This document shows positions 53,074 through 64,000 of a stretch of DNA of 64,000 nt, in pieces. This DNA comes from Himantopus leucocephalus (lineage: Eukaryota > Chordata > Aves > Charadriiformes > Recurvirostridae). The stretch lies in NCBI GenBank assembly GCA_003993805.1, contig RSEF01000001.1:150942746-151006745 (forward strand), read 5' to 3'. The number at the start of each line of letters is the position of its first letter. Within the stretch, counting starts at the first letter, position 1. A program made the position numbers and the translations under genes. The notes beneath the pieces are model-generated. The model did no database searches, was not told where the DNA came from, and saw only the letters and a program-made list of their open reading frames with translations.

Positions 53074-53522
53074 ATCACAGAATGGTTGAGGTTGGAAGGG
53101 ACCTCTGGAGGTCACCTTGTCCAACTTCGCCTGCTCAAGTAGTAGAAAGGAGCCCAGGACCATGTCCAGATGGCTTCTGAATATCTCCAATNAGTGCTCG
53201 GTCACCCTCACAGTAAAAAAGCTTTTCCTGATGTTCAGAGGGAACCTCCTGTGTTTCAGTTTGTGCCTATTGCTTCTTGTCACTGGTCACCAATGAGAAG
53301 AGCCTGGCCCCATCCTCTTTGCACCCTCCCTTCAGGTATTTCTATACATTAACAAGATCCTCCCTCTCTTCTCCAGGCCGAACAGGGCTCTAGTCCCAAC
53401 TGTCACAACCTTTCCTCACAGGAGAGATGCTCCAGTCCCTTAATGATTATCATCATGACTCTTTGCTAGGCACTGTCCAGTATCTCCATATCCCTCTTCT
53501 ACTGGGGAGATACAGAGCTACT
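53074..53522 (-). mobile_element. CR1 LINE, 3' fragment of a second subfamily
   Basis: It starts with atcacagaatggttgaggtt ggaagggacctctgga, then 'tccagatggcttctgaatat' and 'ctcttctccaggccgaacag'. It is about 145 bp from the previous copy, in the same orientation but different in sequence, so they are independent insertions and not one broken element. One N at 53192. Confidence 0.9.
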
Positions 53523-54061
53523 CTCTTCACACATAACTCTAACAAACCTTTTAAGATATTTCAAACACAAGTTACATGCAAGATGCATTGGGATTTATTT
53601 CCACTCCTTTAATTCTAAAACTATCACCAGATGATGGTAATATTTTCTTGGTATAACTTCATCCTAAGACAGATCAAAAGATCGTGGCAGAGAGGCAGTT
53701 AATTTTTTTTCAGCTTCCAGGGGTATTCACATAATAAAGATATCCAGAGAAGGTCCCCACTCTACAGTTACCTAAGTTGCATCAGACTACAATTTCTGAG
53801 ACTTTTTTACACTTAAGCCATTCAGTTGTGATAGTTCTACAAAGGATTAAGAACTGATATGTAGTTTTGCTACTGTTAACAGAAGATTAAACAGCCACTT
53901 GCAAAAGTGGTGTTGAATTAGTGCGTCTTCACACAGCTTGTATGCACGTCTACAGGGGGCTCCAAAACTCTTTGCAGTGATCTGTTTTAGATTAAATTAG
54001 TATAATGCAATTTACATCAAAAACAATTTCTGAACATGTCCATTTCTTTTCCTATACTCAA

Positions 54062-54112
54062 TCAGGAATGAAGGAATGAAGGAAGGGAAAAAGAGAGGAA
54101 GGAAGAAAAGGA
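54062..54112. repeat. GGAA/GGAAT-rich purine tract
   Basis: Imperfect repeats of gaatgaag, ggaa and ggaagaaaag make an almost pure purine strand of about 50 bp. Simple sequence. Confidence 0.75.
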
Positions 54113-57100
54113 TAATATTGCATTCATTCATTTTTCCATTTTTAGACTGTAAGATTATTTCATCTGCTCTCATATGAATTATAATTAATAGCATTAATAA
54201 GGTGCTTAGCCTACATTGAAAGAAAATTAATGTTATTAGCCAGAGAATAACTCTCTAAGGCATGTCACATGCAGTGACATTATAACTGTGAATGCTTTAA
54301 ATATTGAATTCCTTTATACACACATCAGTATGCAAAAGCAGTAGACATACATGGCCCCAAAGCTTATCCAGAGACTTTGTATTTCGTATTTTTGACATGG
54401 ACTGTAATCATACTCCTCAATATTGGTTTAACAAATCACAAACATGAAATATTCAAAGGAGTATTTTATTCATGTGTCTTATAGGTTTTTCTCCTCCTAG
54501 CATGGAGATTGCCTTATAATTGAATTATTGTCCAATTAGGTAATTGATTCTCAATAAGTAAACAAATGAAAATGGAGTAATTGCCTTCCATTTAGAATTC
54601 TCACTCTGAATGGAATTCTCTGTCTTACTAGAAAGGCTGTTGCTTTTTCTCTTGCAAATGGCAGATAAAGACTTCTTTCTGATTCCAGATGATCTCTCAA
54701 ATCAGAAACAATATTTCATTTGCATTTCATGGTCTAATCTTGACAGAACTTTTTCATCACTGGTACCTGACAGTCTGAACTTCCCTTCTTTTCTTTTCAG
54801 TCATCCACAAGGGTTTTCCACAATATTTCCCACTCAGCAGACAACACATTGTCAGTTTCTTTTAGAATTGAGTTGAAGTTGGTGTTTCTTTTCCTATCAG
54901 ATGCCAAACATTTCTGATGTTGTACTATACTGAACTTTTCCATACACTCATTTTTTCTTCCTACACTTGTGTTGTCTTTAATTAGAAGGTTTTGCAGCAT
55001 CTGTTATATCTGGGCTATTTTGTTCTTATTGCTTTTGCAAGTTGCATTCATCTATGCATAAGTACTAATTTCTGTCTGAATGATAAAACCTCCCTTTGTG
55101 GAAAGCTTACAGTTTTCACTTTTTCAGCTTTTCCAGACAATTTTGTTTGACTTTTCTACTGTAACATCTTTAGAGGCATTCCAAGAAAATACTGGTTACT
55201 GACATCAGCAATACAGTAAATAAATCTACTTTGTCTGACACAGCTGATGCATTAAGACTGGAATTTTCAGTGGAGGTTAATGGAAATAAGTACTCCCTTC
55301 AATGGAAAAAAAAAAGAAAAAAGCTATATTATTCCTTCAGACTCCTTTGGAAATGTCAGCCATAACTTTTTTTCATCATTCTAATAATGGAGGAGAAAGT
55401 AACAGAGGAACTAAACATATTTTCTACCTCCTGGAACAAATACGCAATCTGTCGACAGAGGAGTCTTACAAGACATAAGTAAAACCAAGTAACCAGACCC
55501 CCAACCAAAACAAAATTTGATGCTTGTGTACTAGTTTATGACAGATGAAGTTCTGTTTCCTGATTGATTAAGCTAGCTCTGCTGCCCTTGATGCACCTGC
55601 AATGGATTGTGAAGGACAACACATGCGGAAACTCATGTATCTCCTCTCCGAGTTTGTTTGAAATTCCTACGTTATCACCACTGAATTTATATCTCTGATT
55701 TATCTCAAGCNATCCCAAGATTTTTTAATAATATGCTTCTGTCCTACAGTTTGGTTGGTTTGGCACATCTCCTAAGAGCCTGTGGTCATTCTGGAAGAGC
55801 AGTCGTTTTCAATCTGTTACCACCTCTGCATCTTTAAAGAGCCTGAAAGAGCATGTCAGCTGCCTTGGTTTCCAACTTGCTGTTTAAACCCTGGAGCCAC
55901 TCTCCTGAAGGAGGCAGCAAAACGTAATGGCAGCAGCCAATGACCAGTGAGGCTGGGATAAGCTAACTACCATGGAACAGAAAAAGAAATAGTAAAATCG
56001 AACACAGACAGTAAGACCGGCTAATGCTCAGTAGCTTACTACAATGTGGATGCAAGCAGAAATGACAATGCACGCACACTTCTATCTAATGCAAGCCCTT
56101 GATTGACCAAATGCTGGTGGCAATTGACAGAAGTGATGAAGATACAGGGTGTAATACAACTGGAATGAAAGCCACTTTCGTTACAAAACCTGATTTACAA
56201 AAGAGGTTTTTTTTGTTTAATCCAGTTACCTTCCACATTGAAACCCCTTCCTAATAAGTGTATCACAGTTTCTCATGAGGGTTTCCCCCATTTTTGCAAA
56301 TACTGCGCTGAATACATTACAAATCACTAAATGTGCTGTGATACCTTTTTTCCCCTAGCTTCTGCAACTAGACCTTTTGATGCAAAATATGCAAAGGAAT
56401 ATATATTTTCACTGCACAGTTTAAAAATTATATAGAAATATGTATGCACCAAAGCGGAATATCTGTTTACAGCAACTTAATAAGGAAGTAACATCTTGAA
56501 GAAAGACAATTTGCACTGACTTGTAGTGAGAACAGAATCGACTTGGGGTATACATGAAGGAGGAATGTAAGCTCATCTTTAGCTCATAACACTGCTATTC
56601 TCCAATATGATTCTTTTCAAATATGACCTGTTAGTCGTTTTCACAGGCAATTATCTCTGGAATAAGAGAGTCATTCTAATACCTCTAGAGATAAGGAAAT
56701 CTTGTTGAAAGATGTAATGATAAACTGCTGTCCAGCCTCAGAGAGAACAGAAGGCTCTGAAGGGCAAATTGTTTGGTTTTGACTATTCTTCATGAACAGA
56801 AGTGGACCTCACCTGAGTGATTTCACTAATTCAGAGAACTCACTAAAACAATTACCGAATTCCTTTTGCTTACAGTGCATATTGTAGTCACTTTATTTGA
56901 AAATATTTTGATAGAAATATCATGTTGTCATTTTTCAAGTTAGCTTATTGTTTTATGAGGACAAAATGCCGAGGCCAGATGGCACCCAGAAGCACATGGG
57001 GTTAGATTCAACCACTCTGCTTCAAATGTCCACAGTTACAGCGTCCATAGCTCTGCTAAGTCCATACTGTATGGACTATCTTCATAGTCAAAGAAGAGAG

Positions 57101-57306
57101 CAGGCATTTGTAGGACACAATCAATTTAATGATAAATTAGATATTCCAATAGACAAGATTATTGTGCCTTTTAAATTACTGTTTCTTTCCCCTAAGTATA
57201 AAGGACAAGTATACTGTCAGATATACCGTAGACATCCAAATTGCTGAAGTCTGCATTTGATGGACATCAATTTCCTCCACTGATGTTAGAAGCACATGTA
57301 ACATAC

Positions 57307-57443
57307 CTACACTCCAGTCCATTTCCTCCACTGCATCCCCATATAAACCATGCTTGCTCTTTCCTCTGAAATATTTTGAAGCGTATAGAGCAGTATGGAC
57401 ATGAAGGTAAGACAGGACAAGAAGAAACGGTGTATCGGTGTTC
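57307..57443 (-). CDS. STS: Steryl-sulfatase, internal coding exon (human-equivalent residues ~274-320)
   Basis: Steryl-sulfatase is a membrane-bound ER enzyme that hydrolyses 3-beta-hydroxysteroid sulfates such as DHEA sulfate and cholesterol sulfate. This 137-bp exon encodes 45 whole codons plus one split base at each end. Visible motifs are [15 protein letters not shown] and [11 protein letters not shown], nearly identical to human STS and closer to it than to ARSE/ARSL (human sequences recalled from memory). The second His of LHVH aligns with human His290, an active-site residue. The acceptor is a CAG preceded on the minus strand by a T-rich (GTTTT)n tract; the donor is G|GTATGT at 57306-57301. 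The first base finishes an Arg codon and the last begins a Gly codon completed by the exon at 33665. The reading frame stays open past the donor, but that extension is intron. The preceding exon is not in the window. Confidence 0.93.
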
Positions 57444-57447
57444 CTGG

Positions 57448-57484
57448 AAAAAAACAAAACAAAACAAAATGAAACAAAACAAAC
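57448..57484. repeat. (AAAAC)n microsatellite abutting an STS acceptor
   Basis: Roughly six imperfect AAAAC units lie next to the acceptor at 57444-57445. On the transcribed-sense (minus) strand the tract is (GTTTT)n and supplies the polypyrimidine tract. Confidence 0.85.
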
Positions 57485-57558
57485 CCACAAACCCTTAGTA
57501 TTTTTTATAACAAAATTTATACAAATAAATCTTTCTACAGTAGAGCTTAAAAAAAAAA

Positions 57559-57776
57559 AAGAGGAAAAGGATTACTGTAATTGGTTACAGGGTAGTCCTG
57601 AATATACACACACAGAGTAAAAATGTCATTCTTAACTGTGTACTCAACTGAAAGCAAAAATAAACAACNAAGAGGAAAAGGATTACTGTAATTGGTTACA
57701 GGGTAGTCCTGAATACACACACAGAGTAAAATGTCATTCTTAACTGTGTACTCAATTGAAAGCAAAAATAAACAAC
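57559..57776. repeat. ~110-bp near-identical direct duplication separated by one N
   Basis: 57559-57668 and 57670-57776 differ by a few small indels and substitutions (for example in the ACACAC stretch), with N at 57669. Probably an unmerged contig or haplotype overlap. Confidence 0.9.
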
Positions 57777-58569
57777 AAAATCTAATTAGTGTTTGTTATA
57801 TATATTGCGAGGGAATTTGTTTAAAGCCAAGAACCTAGCAGTTTCTGGCTACAAGCACCTCTCTTCATTTTACAAGTACATATTTAAAAGCCCAAATACA
57901 ATCGCTGTTCAAAAAAATACCTTCATAACTACATATACATGTGAAACACAATTATCTTTCTCACAAGGTCATTGGAAGCTGATCAACTAGACTATTATGA
58001 GGACCAGGGTCAAACATACCATAATATGGCTGACTATGTTAAATCAAGTATACTAGTACTTTTGCTCCTTCTTTATCCTGGACTAAGGTATATGACCAAA
58101 TCTTCTCTTGCCATTTAATGCTCTGTGTGTGTATGCATGTGATCAGTACATAACACTACAAATCCGTTGTACAAAAAATAAGTAATCACACAAATACAAA
58201 TAAATATTTTTTCTCTCACAGTAATGAACAGTCTCCATTATCTTCAGTCTATTTTCTGAACTGATACAAAAGAAAGAGTGCAATAAATTGACTCTCTGTA
58301 AATTTTGCTGTTCATGTGATCTGTCAACATGATATTTACGATCAGTTCCAGTAGGCTGTGAAAGCACAGCTCAAGTATGAATTTTTTCTTATGCATTATT
58401 TATAGAACTTTACTTAAAATCATGCAGTAGTAGCCAGATTTACTGCTATACGCTGTAACAGCATTTGTAGTACATGATGCATATTGTAAATATCAGTTGA
58501 ATCAGAAAAGCACTACCCAGAAAACTTGTCTGGATCTCACCTTAAAGCACACAGCTGATTACAGACTAT

Positions 58570-58798
58570 TTTTGGCTTTATTTACCATATTTTCCCTCAC
58601 CAATCTGTTGTGGGTAATACCTGTGTGATTCACATCAACATCAAAGGGAGACTATGTATTTCCTCATGCAGTTGATTCATCAACNTTTTGGCTTTATTTA
58701 CCATATTTTCCCTCACCAATCTGTTGTGGATAATACCTGTGATTCACATCAACATCAAAGGGAGACTATATATTTCCTCATGCAGTTGATTCATCAAC
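58570..58798. repeat. ~115-bp near-identical direct duplication separated by one N
   Basis: 58570-58684 and 58686-58798 differ by a 2-base indel and about two substitutions, with N at 58685. Same interpretation as the previous entry. Confidence 0.9.
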
Positions 58799-61700
58799 CT
58801 TTTAAAGAGGGACTGAACAATACAGACATGCACATACAAACTGTTTCTTTAAAATGAAAAAAAAAATAAAATCTAACCTTTAGAACCTGAAAACAAAGTC
58901 TTTTAATAAAAGGGATTAATACGATAACAATCCTTTGCTCTTAAAGAAAAATAAGTAGGTTTAATCTAGTATATTTATGGTCCATTTTTCTTCTCTCCTT
59001 GGTTGGATCTATTTTTGCACAAGTTGCATGGTTAAAGCTTTCTTTTTTACTGGCATAGGCAGCAGTACATAAACTCAAAATGGGAAAATTTTATCCAGAT
59101 TACTCACTTGATAAGTGTGTTTCTGACTGGGACTTTATCTTCATAAAAAGTTTCTCCTTTTTTAAAAAAATGACAGAATAAAGAGAACATTTTTCATGTG
59201 GAAAAAGGAAACAAAATTATTTGAATTCCCTTCAAATATTTGTGCATGTATCCTGTATTATCTTAATATTATAAAGTACAGATTCAAAAAAAAAGACAGT
59301 ATTTTTGATAAAAGATACACGTTCCATGAAGTTGTGCTCGTTGCTGTTTGAGAGTTCATATATGTGACAACCTTCCATTACCGCAGCAACAAATAACACA
59401 CGAGACTTCTGAGTCAATTAAAAAGACTGAAAATGTCAGTACTTCAAGTAAAAAAATATGTAAACATATAAGTTTAATATTTCATATGTATATTAATGTA
59501 ACACTGACCTTTCATTAAAGAACATTTCTGCAAGGCAGCTGATTTTTGTTTTACAGCCTGCATATTTTACTGCATGGGATTATCTTTGACTTTTTCCTTA
59601 AACACAGTTCACCGAATTTAGGGTAATATACGGATTCTAGGGGAAAACACCACAAAAATCTACTTTATACTTATAATGGTGCAGGCACAATCTGCTTTTC
59701 ATGCAAACTGCCTTGTTCTAATGTCACAGACATAGGGCATACTTCTAAATGTTTATCTGTATTGCTAAAAGTGAGTATCAAAAGCCTCCACTTTAAATGT
59801 TATTTTCAAGACATAATAACTCAGGTTTGGTTTGTTTTTTTTTTTTTTTTTTCTTTTTTTAAATGGAACTGACACAAAGATCTACATTTCATGAAGAGTC
59901 ATTGAATCAATGATTAATATGGAAGGGCACTACATCATTCTCTTCTTTGCAACTCAAATTGACAGGTTCTGATTGACAGCTCGCTGTCAGGTGGAGAAGT
60001 GTCTCACCTATTAATATCCTATAAAAGATCACAGGCAGCTATTTATCTCCTGCCAAAACTCTTTGAGGAGAATCATAACTGACTACCTTTACCATGACCT
60101 TGAAAATGGAACGACAATATCAGCTAGTAGGCAGGGGAGAAATTTGACAATAACAGCTTAACTCCTGAACCACTTCAGTAAACAGCTCCTTCAAAAATGT
60201 ATTGCCGCTATCTTTTACGCAGTTCAAACAGAGGGAACTTCAGTTTGAAAAGATCTGAGATTCACATACTCAGATACAGTAAAAATTTTTATCCAACACG
60301 AATCACACAGTCTGTTGAAGCTACCAAGTAGCCAGAGAGATTACACACATCTGACATAAGACATTCTTTAATGTGTGCTTGACCGATCTTGAAAACATCT
60401 AAATGCATCGCCTTGCTGGTGACTCCTCTGCATTGCGTAGTACTAGGTTCTTCTTATTTAGTGTGAGGAGTCTTTATGTTCCTCAAGGATTTAGTTCAGG
60501 CTTGAGCTGTAAAACACAGCTTTAAAGTGGGTGAGAGAGCAAGTTACAACTAATCTGACTTTGTGCTTCACACATGGGTCTTTTAACTTTTTTTTTTTCT
60601 GCAATTTTGCTCTAAATACTTTCTGGATTGAAAACTCCTCGGGTACTTTTGTTTGCTTTTCTGTGCACTGATGTTAATCTAAGACCACTGCAGCAGAGCA
60701 ACAGGTGGGGCTCTGAATTTGATGGCCTGCGGCTGTCAAATCAAACTAAGATTTCAAGTATGATTCTATACGGGGAACGAGATGGGAACACGGGCTCCAT
60801 TTTATTTTTTCATAATAAATTCTAAATTAACCTTTAATATGATGGACAAGTACGATCTTTCTGAACAACATTTTTTTTGCTAGATGTGAAATTATCCTCA
60901 CATTCTGTCATAAAGTATGTATTTTTAACCCGTTAGACTACCACACCCTCTATACCAGTGAAGGTGCTATGATTCACAGCAGCTGACTATGACAGCAGAT
61001 ATACTTGGCTTTGCCACAGCTGGGCAAACACTCTGCTGTGCTAAAACTGGATTAAGAATTGCTTCTGTAATCTCCAAAATCTTATAAATTCCAGCTAATT
61101 CACCCATAGGACTGAAATAGTCTGCAAAGAACTATTTGAAATAGACATAGGGGTAAAATATATTATTTTTTATAAGGATAAGTACATACAATTTAATAAG
61201 ACTTATTGAATCAGAATATGTCATTTTCACATAGTCTCAGTGCACCAGAGTCACAGCTAAAATGAAAGAAAACAAAAATGTTGAAGTATATAATCGGAAG
61301 ATATATTTTCAGCACAAATATGTAACAGTGTGTTGATATAGGCAGATGCAAGCCTAACTTTTCCTCTCTTGTAACTCTCCTTTAATGAAAATATTCTTCT
61401 TATTCAATATCCCCCCAGTGGATAAATTCATTCAATGCTTATTCCCCATGGCTCCCTCCTCTACTTCCAAATTAGATCACCAATTAGGCAGTGCTCTTTG
61501 TGACTGGACTGGCTGAATGCACTTCATTAATCCTTGTTCCTGCAGAAGGAAAAGGTAAATCTTCGCTTAGTTTTATCAAAGCAGGACTTTGTCCTACAAG
61601 CTGGATTTTCGTTTGTTCTGGCCCCTAACAGTGTTAAAATCCTTGTTAGCATGAATGAATCCATGAATTAATATGTCTGTCTTACTCCTTCAAAAGATAC

Positions 61701-63661
61701 ACTTCAAACCGCAAATCTCGTATTTTCAAAATTTTTCAAAATCAGAAAAAACCCCTCCAAACTACTTGGGGGTAACTTATCAAAACCAGAAAAGGTGTTG
61801 AAAATGGAGTGAGAAAGGGGAAAAAATGTAAAAATATGGAAAATATGACTCTTTCTAGAAGATATTAAAAGTGGGATGTGTTTCTTCTATACCTGCATTT
61901 GTGAAATGATTCTTTCATGCAAATAGCTAAGATACTTTTGACATCTCTAATTTCATGCCTATTTCATCCTTTAAATGCTTAAGGCAAACAATTCGTATAT
62001 GCTTTTATGTCCTTTGCAAATATTTTTTTTTCTCCCCTTCAAAAAGTATATTCTCATAAGTATGGGAAAAAAAAAGAAATTTCTCACCTACTACAGATTA
62101 TATTCGTTACTAAATCCCTCTGCCCCGCCAAACTTTGGAGCCCAGTTTACATATATACCACTTTTTAGAAATGTTCCATTTACAATGCAGTCTATCACTC
62201 AGCGCAGAACTAGTTAGGTCCTTAATCATTCTTAAACGACTTAGGTGACTAAAATCTTTCATTTTCAGATGACCCTAAAGTATATGAATAAATATGTTAG
62301 CTCTTCTGTTCAGAAGGAACAAGCAGAGGGCTGAGAAAAAAGGATGAAGATCCAGTAGAGTTGTTACAGCTTATAAGTTACTACCCTTTTTTAATATACA
62401 TGCACATATACATCATGTGTATACAAAGGTACATAAACTCTTCTCTATAATTTGTATTGTGCTATAAAATATAAAGAATCTTCTTATAGGATTCATAAAA
62501 ACACTTGATTTCAGAACTCTAACTCTAGTACAACCTGCCAACTGCCTTATCTTAAGACTTAGTGATACATGGAAAAACTCTAAACCACAGTCTGCCAGAT
62601 TAGACGAAAATAAATTTGAATATGTGTTATAAGTGATTCAAGGACTAAAATAGATGAGATAAAAAGAAAATAATAATTTTATTAACTGTCATCACAAAAT
62701 TTTGAGTATTATGGCTATGCAATCTATGACAAAAAAATAAATCTGCATGAAAATTGTTCAACATCATCTTCACCATAGCTTTTGAATATAAACCTGTTTG
62801 TATGCAAATACTGTTTTCCAGAAGTTAGATTTCACTAGAATTTTTCTTTAAAAAAAAATTATTATTAATTGTGATCAGCTATCCAAAATTGTCAGAGACG
62901 TATTCTGTATCACAGAGTAGTACTTCTGTCTCATTAACTTCTGATACGTTAAAAACAGGTCTCTGGCATTTTCCAAATCTGGATTGTCTGTGCAGCTGGT
63001 CATTAAAGGACACGCTGAAGACACATGAGTGACAACTACATTGAACTTAACATGAAATAATTAGAATCCATTTGACTTTCAAAGATACTGTCATGTCTAC
63101 AGAGTGTTCTGATAGGTTTACAATATTACACACTTTCTCTTGGGAAAAAGTAATTAGAATTAACATACACTGAGCATACCTGCCCACTTACAATTAGGGT
63201 AAGGAACTAAATTAGAATTTCTTTTCATGCACCGGATCAGACACTTGTAATTGTATATTGTATATATTCTTCTCCAACTCCATTTCTGAGCATTGACTAT
63301 TGTATTTGCTTTCAATCTACCTAGGAACAACTGAAAAGCAATACACGTATCCTAGACTAAGGAAAGAACAAATACAATACCAACTCTCAAAAAACCAGAC
63401 CAAAGTAAGTATAACAGCACATAGCTATATGCTCTGAAGAAATTATAAGACGACTTGAAAAATACAAATCTAATTATTATATACATGGTAAGAAGTCATA
63501 AAGCTGACAATATGACTGAGAAATAGCTAAAAAAGAGAATAATGTCAGGAAGTCCATGGCCTGAACTCTGAAGAACTTATAAAGGTAATGTAGGTAGTAG
63601 TTATAATAAACTTACATAGATAAAACACTTATGTTGTAACTGTTATTTATATAACTATAGA

Positions 63662-63690
63662 TATATTTATATATATTATATATAAATATA
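63662..63690. repeat. Perfect AT palindrome with 14-bp arms
   Basis: Arms at 63662-63675 and 63677-63690 are exact reverse complements around a single T. Cruciform-capable (TA)n-type sequence; common in AT-rich DNA. Confidence 0.8.
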
Positions 63691-64000
63691 GCATAAAAGG
63701 GCTATATAGGAAGCACCAGTGCTGTTGAAGATTGCAGCTTCATCATATATTTATTGTAAAGACAATTAACCAATTAAAACATGCATGCTAGCTGATGATA
63801 AAATGTATTAAGGACCAGTTAAGGTGAATGACTCTGAATTCTTCAAATTCAGGATTGTTTGAACTCTGGTATACTTGTGCACAGGTATTACTGGTGTACA
63901 GGACTGAGCTTGCTACTTCTTGTATTACTTGAACAAAAGAAGCCTGTATGACAAATCAGCTGTTGAGTCAAATGCGTGACTAAAGGAGGGCTGAGGTAGA

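Larger units (their letters stand above)
33666..57306 (-). other. STS intron, 23.6 kb
   Basis: The phases of the flanking exons join exactly, so this whole interval is a single intron. It holds CR1 fragments at 34150, 38480, 45431, 52386 and 53074, a CR1 3' tip at 35750, the only long N gap, chained duplications at 34368-34722, and a 29-bp tandem duplication at 43228. A pair of minus-strand ORFs near 49 kb is unexplained. The remaining sequence, including 35.8-38.4, 38.7-45.4, 46.1-52.3 and 53.6-57.3 kb, is AT-rich and otherwise unremarkable. Confidence 0.85.
57444..64000 (-). other. Intron upstream of the first visible STS exon
   Basis: No STS coding exon is recognisable here. The preceding exon, expected to end in an Arg codon split after AG, was looked for and not found, so this intron probably continues past base 64000. 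Contents: a (AAAAC)n tract touching the acceptor, two N-separated near-identical duplications (57559-57776 and 58570-58798), a poly-T run at about 59837, and an AT palindrome at 63662-63690. Short ORFs look like chance. I see no intact transposon. Confidence 0.7.

Noticed and set aside
57176..57490. 104-codon ORF as a whole exon
   Set aside because: Only 57443-57307 is exon. The rest reads through the donor and the microsatellite acceptor into intron.
59890..59960. Possible CR1 3' tail (gagtcattgaatcaatgatt ... ggaagggcac)
   Set aside because: Only scattered similarity to the octamer tail, and the conserved downstream block is absent.
1..64000. tRNA, rRNA, CRISPR array, bacterial or viral gene clusters
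   Set aside because: No B-box-like tRNA motif in a plausible context, no regularly spaced identical repeats, and no intact viral or prokaryotic reading frames were seen.

Overview
This window is vertebrate, and almost certainly avian, nuclear DNA. It is AT-rich and intron-dominated. Its recognisable interspersed repeats are fragments of CR1, the LINE typical of birds and reptiles, with the usual 3' tail built from ATTCTATG-like octamers. I see no bacterial-style operons, phage, CRISPR array, rRNA or tRNA.

The only gene I can support is on the minus strand. Four consecutive coding exons match steryl-sulfatase (STS, arylsulfatase C), at 57443-57307, 33665-33528, 21888-21729 and 19113-18992 (transcript order). 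Each has a canonical AG acceptor and GT donor. The reading phases join perfectly across three introns, and the residue spacing agrees with human STS (from memory) with no insertion or deletion. Together they cover the equivalents of human residues about 274 to 460, the middle and C-terminal part of the sulfatase domain. They include the active-site positions His290, Asp342, Gln343 and Lys368. The N-terminal exons (signal peptide, formylglycine motif, transmembrane hairpin) should lie beyond base 64000. The last coding exon should lie below base 1. I found neither in the window.

Layout: 57444-64000 is an upstream intron with two N-marked duplications at its left end. 33666-57306 is a 23.6 kb intron with four CR1 fragments, a CR1 3'-end remnant, a 100-base assembly gap and two chained N-marked duplications. 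21889-33527 is an 11.6 kb intron with three CR1 loci, one bounded by a 22-bp direct repeat. 19114-21728 is a 2.6 kb intron holding the longest non-repeat ORF. 1-18991 is at least 19 kb of the next intron or beyond, with two CR1 copies, a degenerate tandem array and a small inverted 'templated' insertion flanked by 20-bp direct repeats.

I see no new multi-gene system. The most noteworthy structures are the templated insertion at 9.85 kb (source-like copy at 11.94 kb), the CR1 with a long target-site duplication at 25.5-26.0 kb, and two STS splice acceptors whose pyrimidine tracts are simple repeats. Several apparent duplications beside single N bases look like assembly joins.
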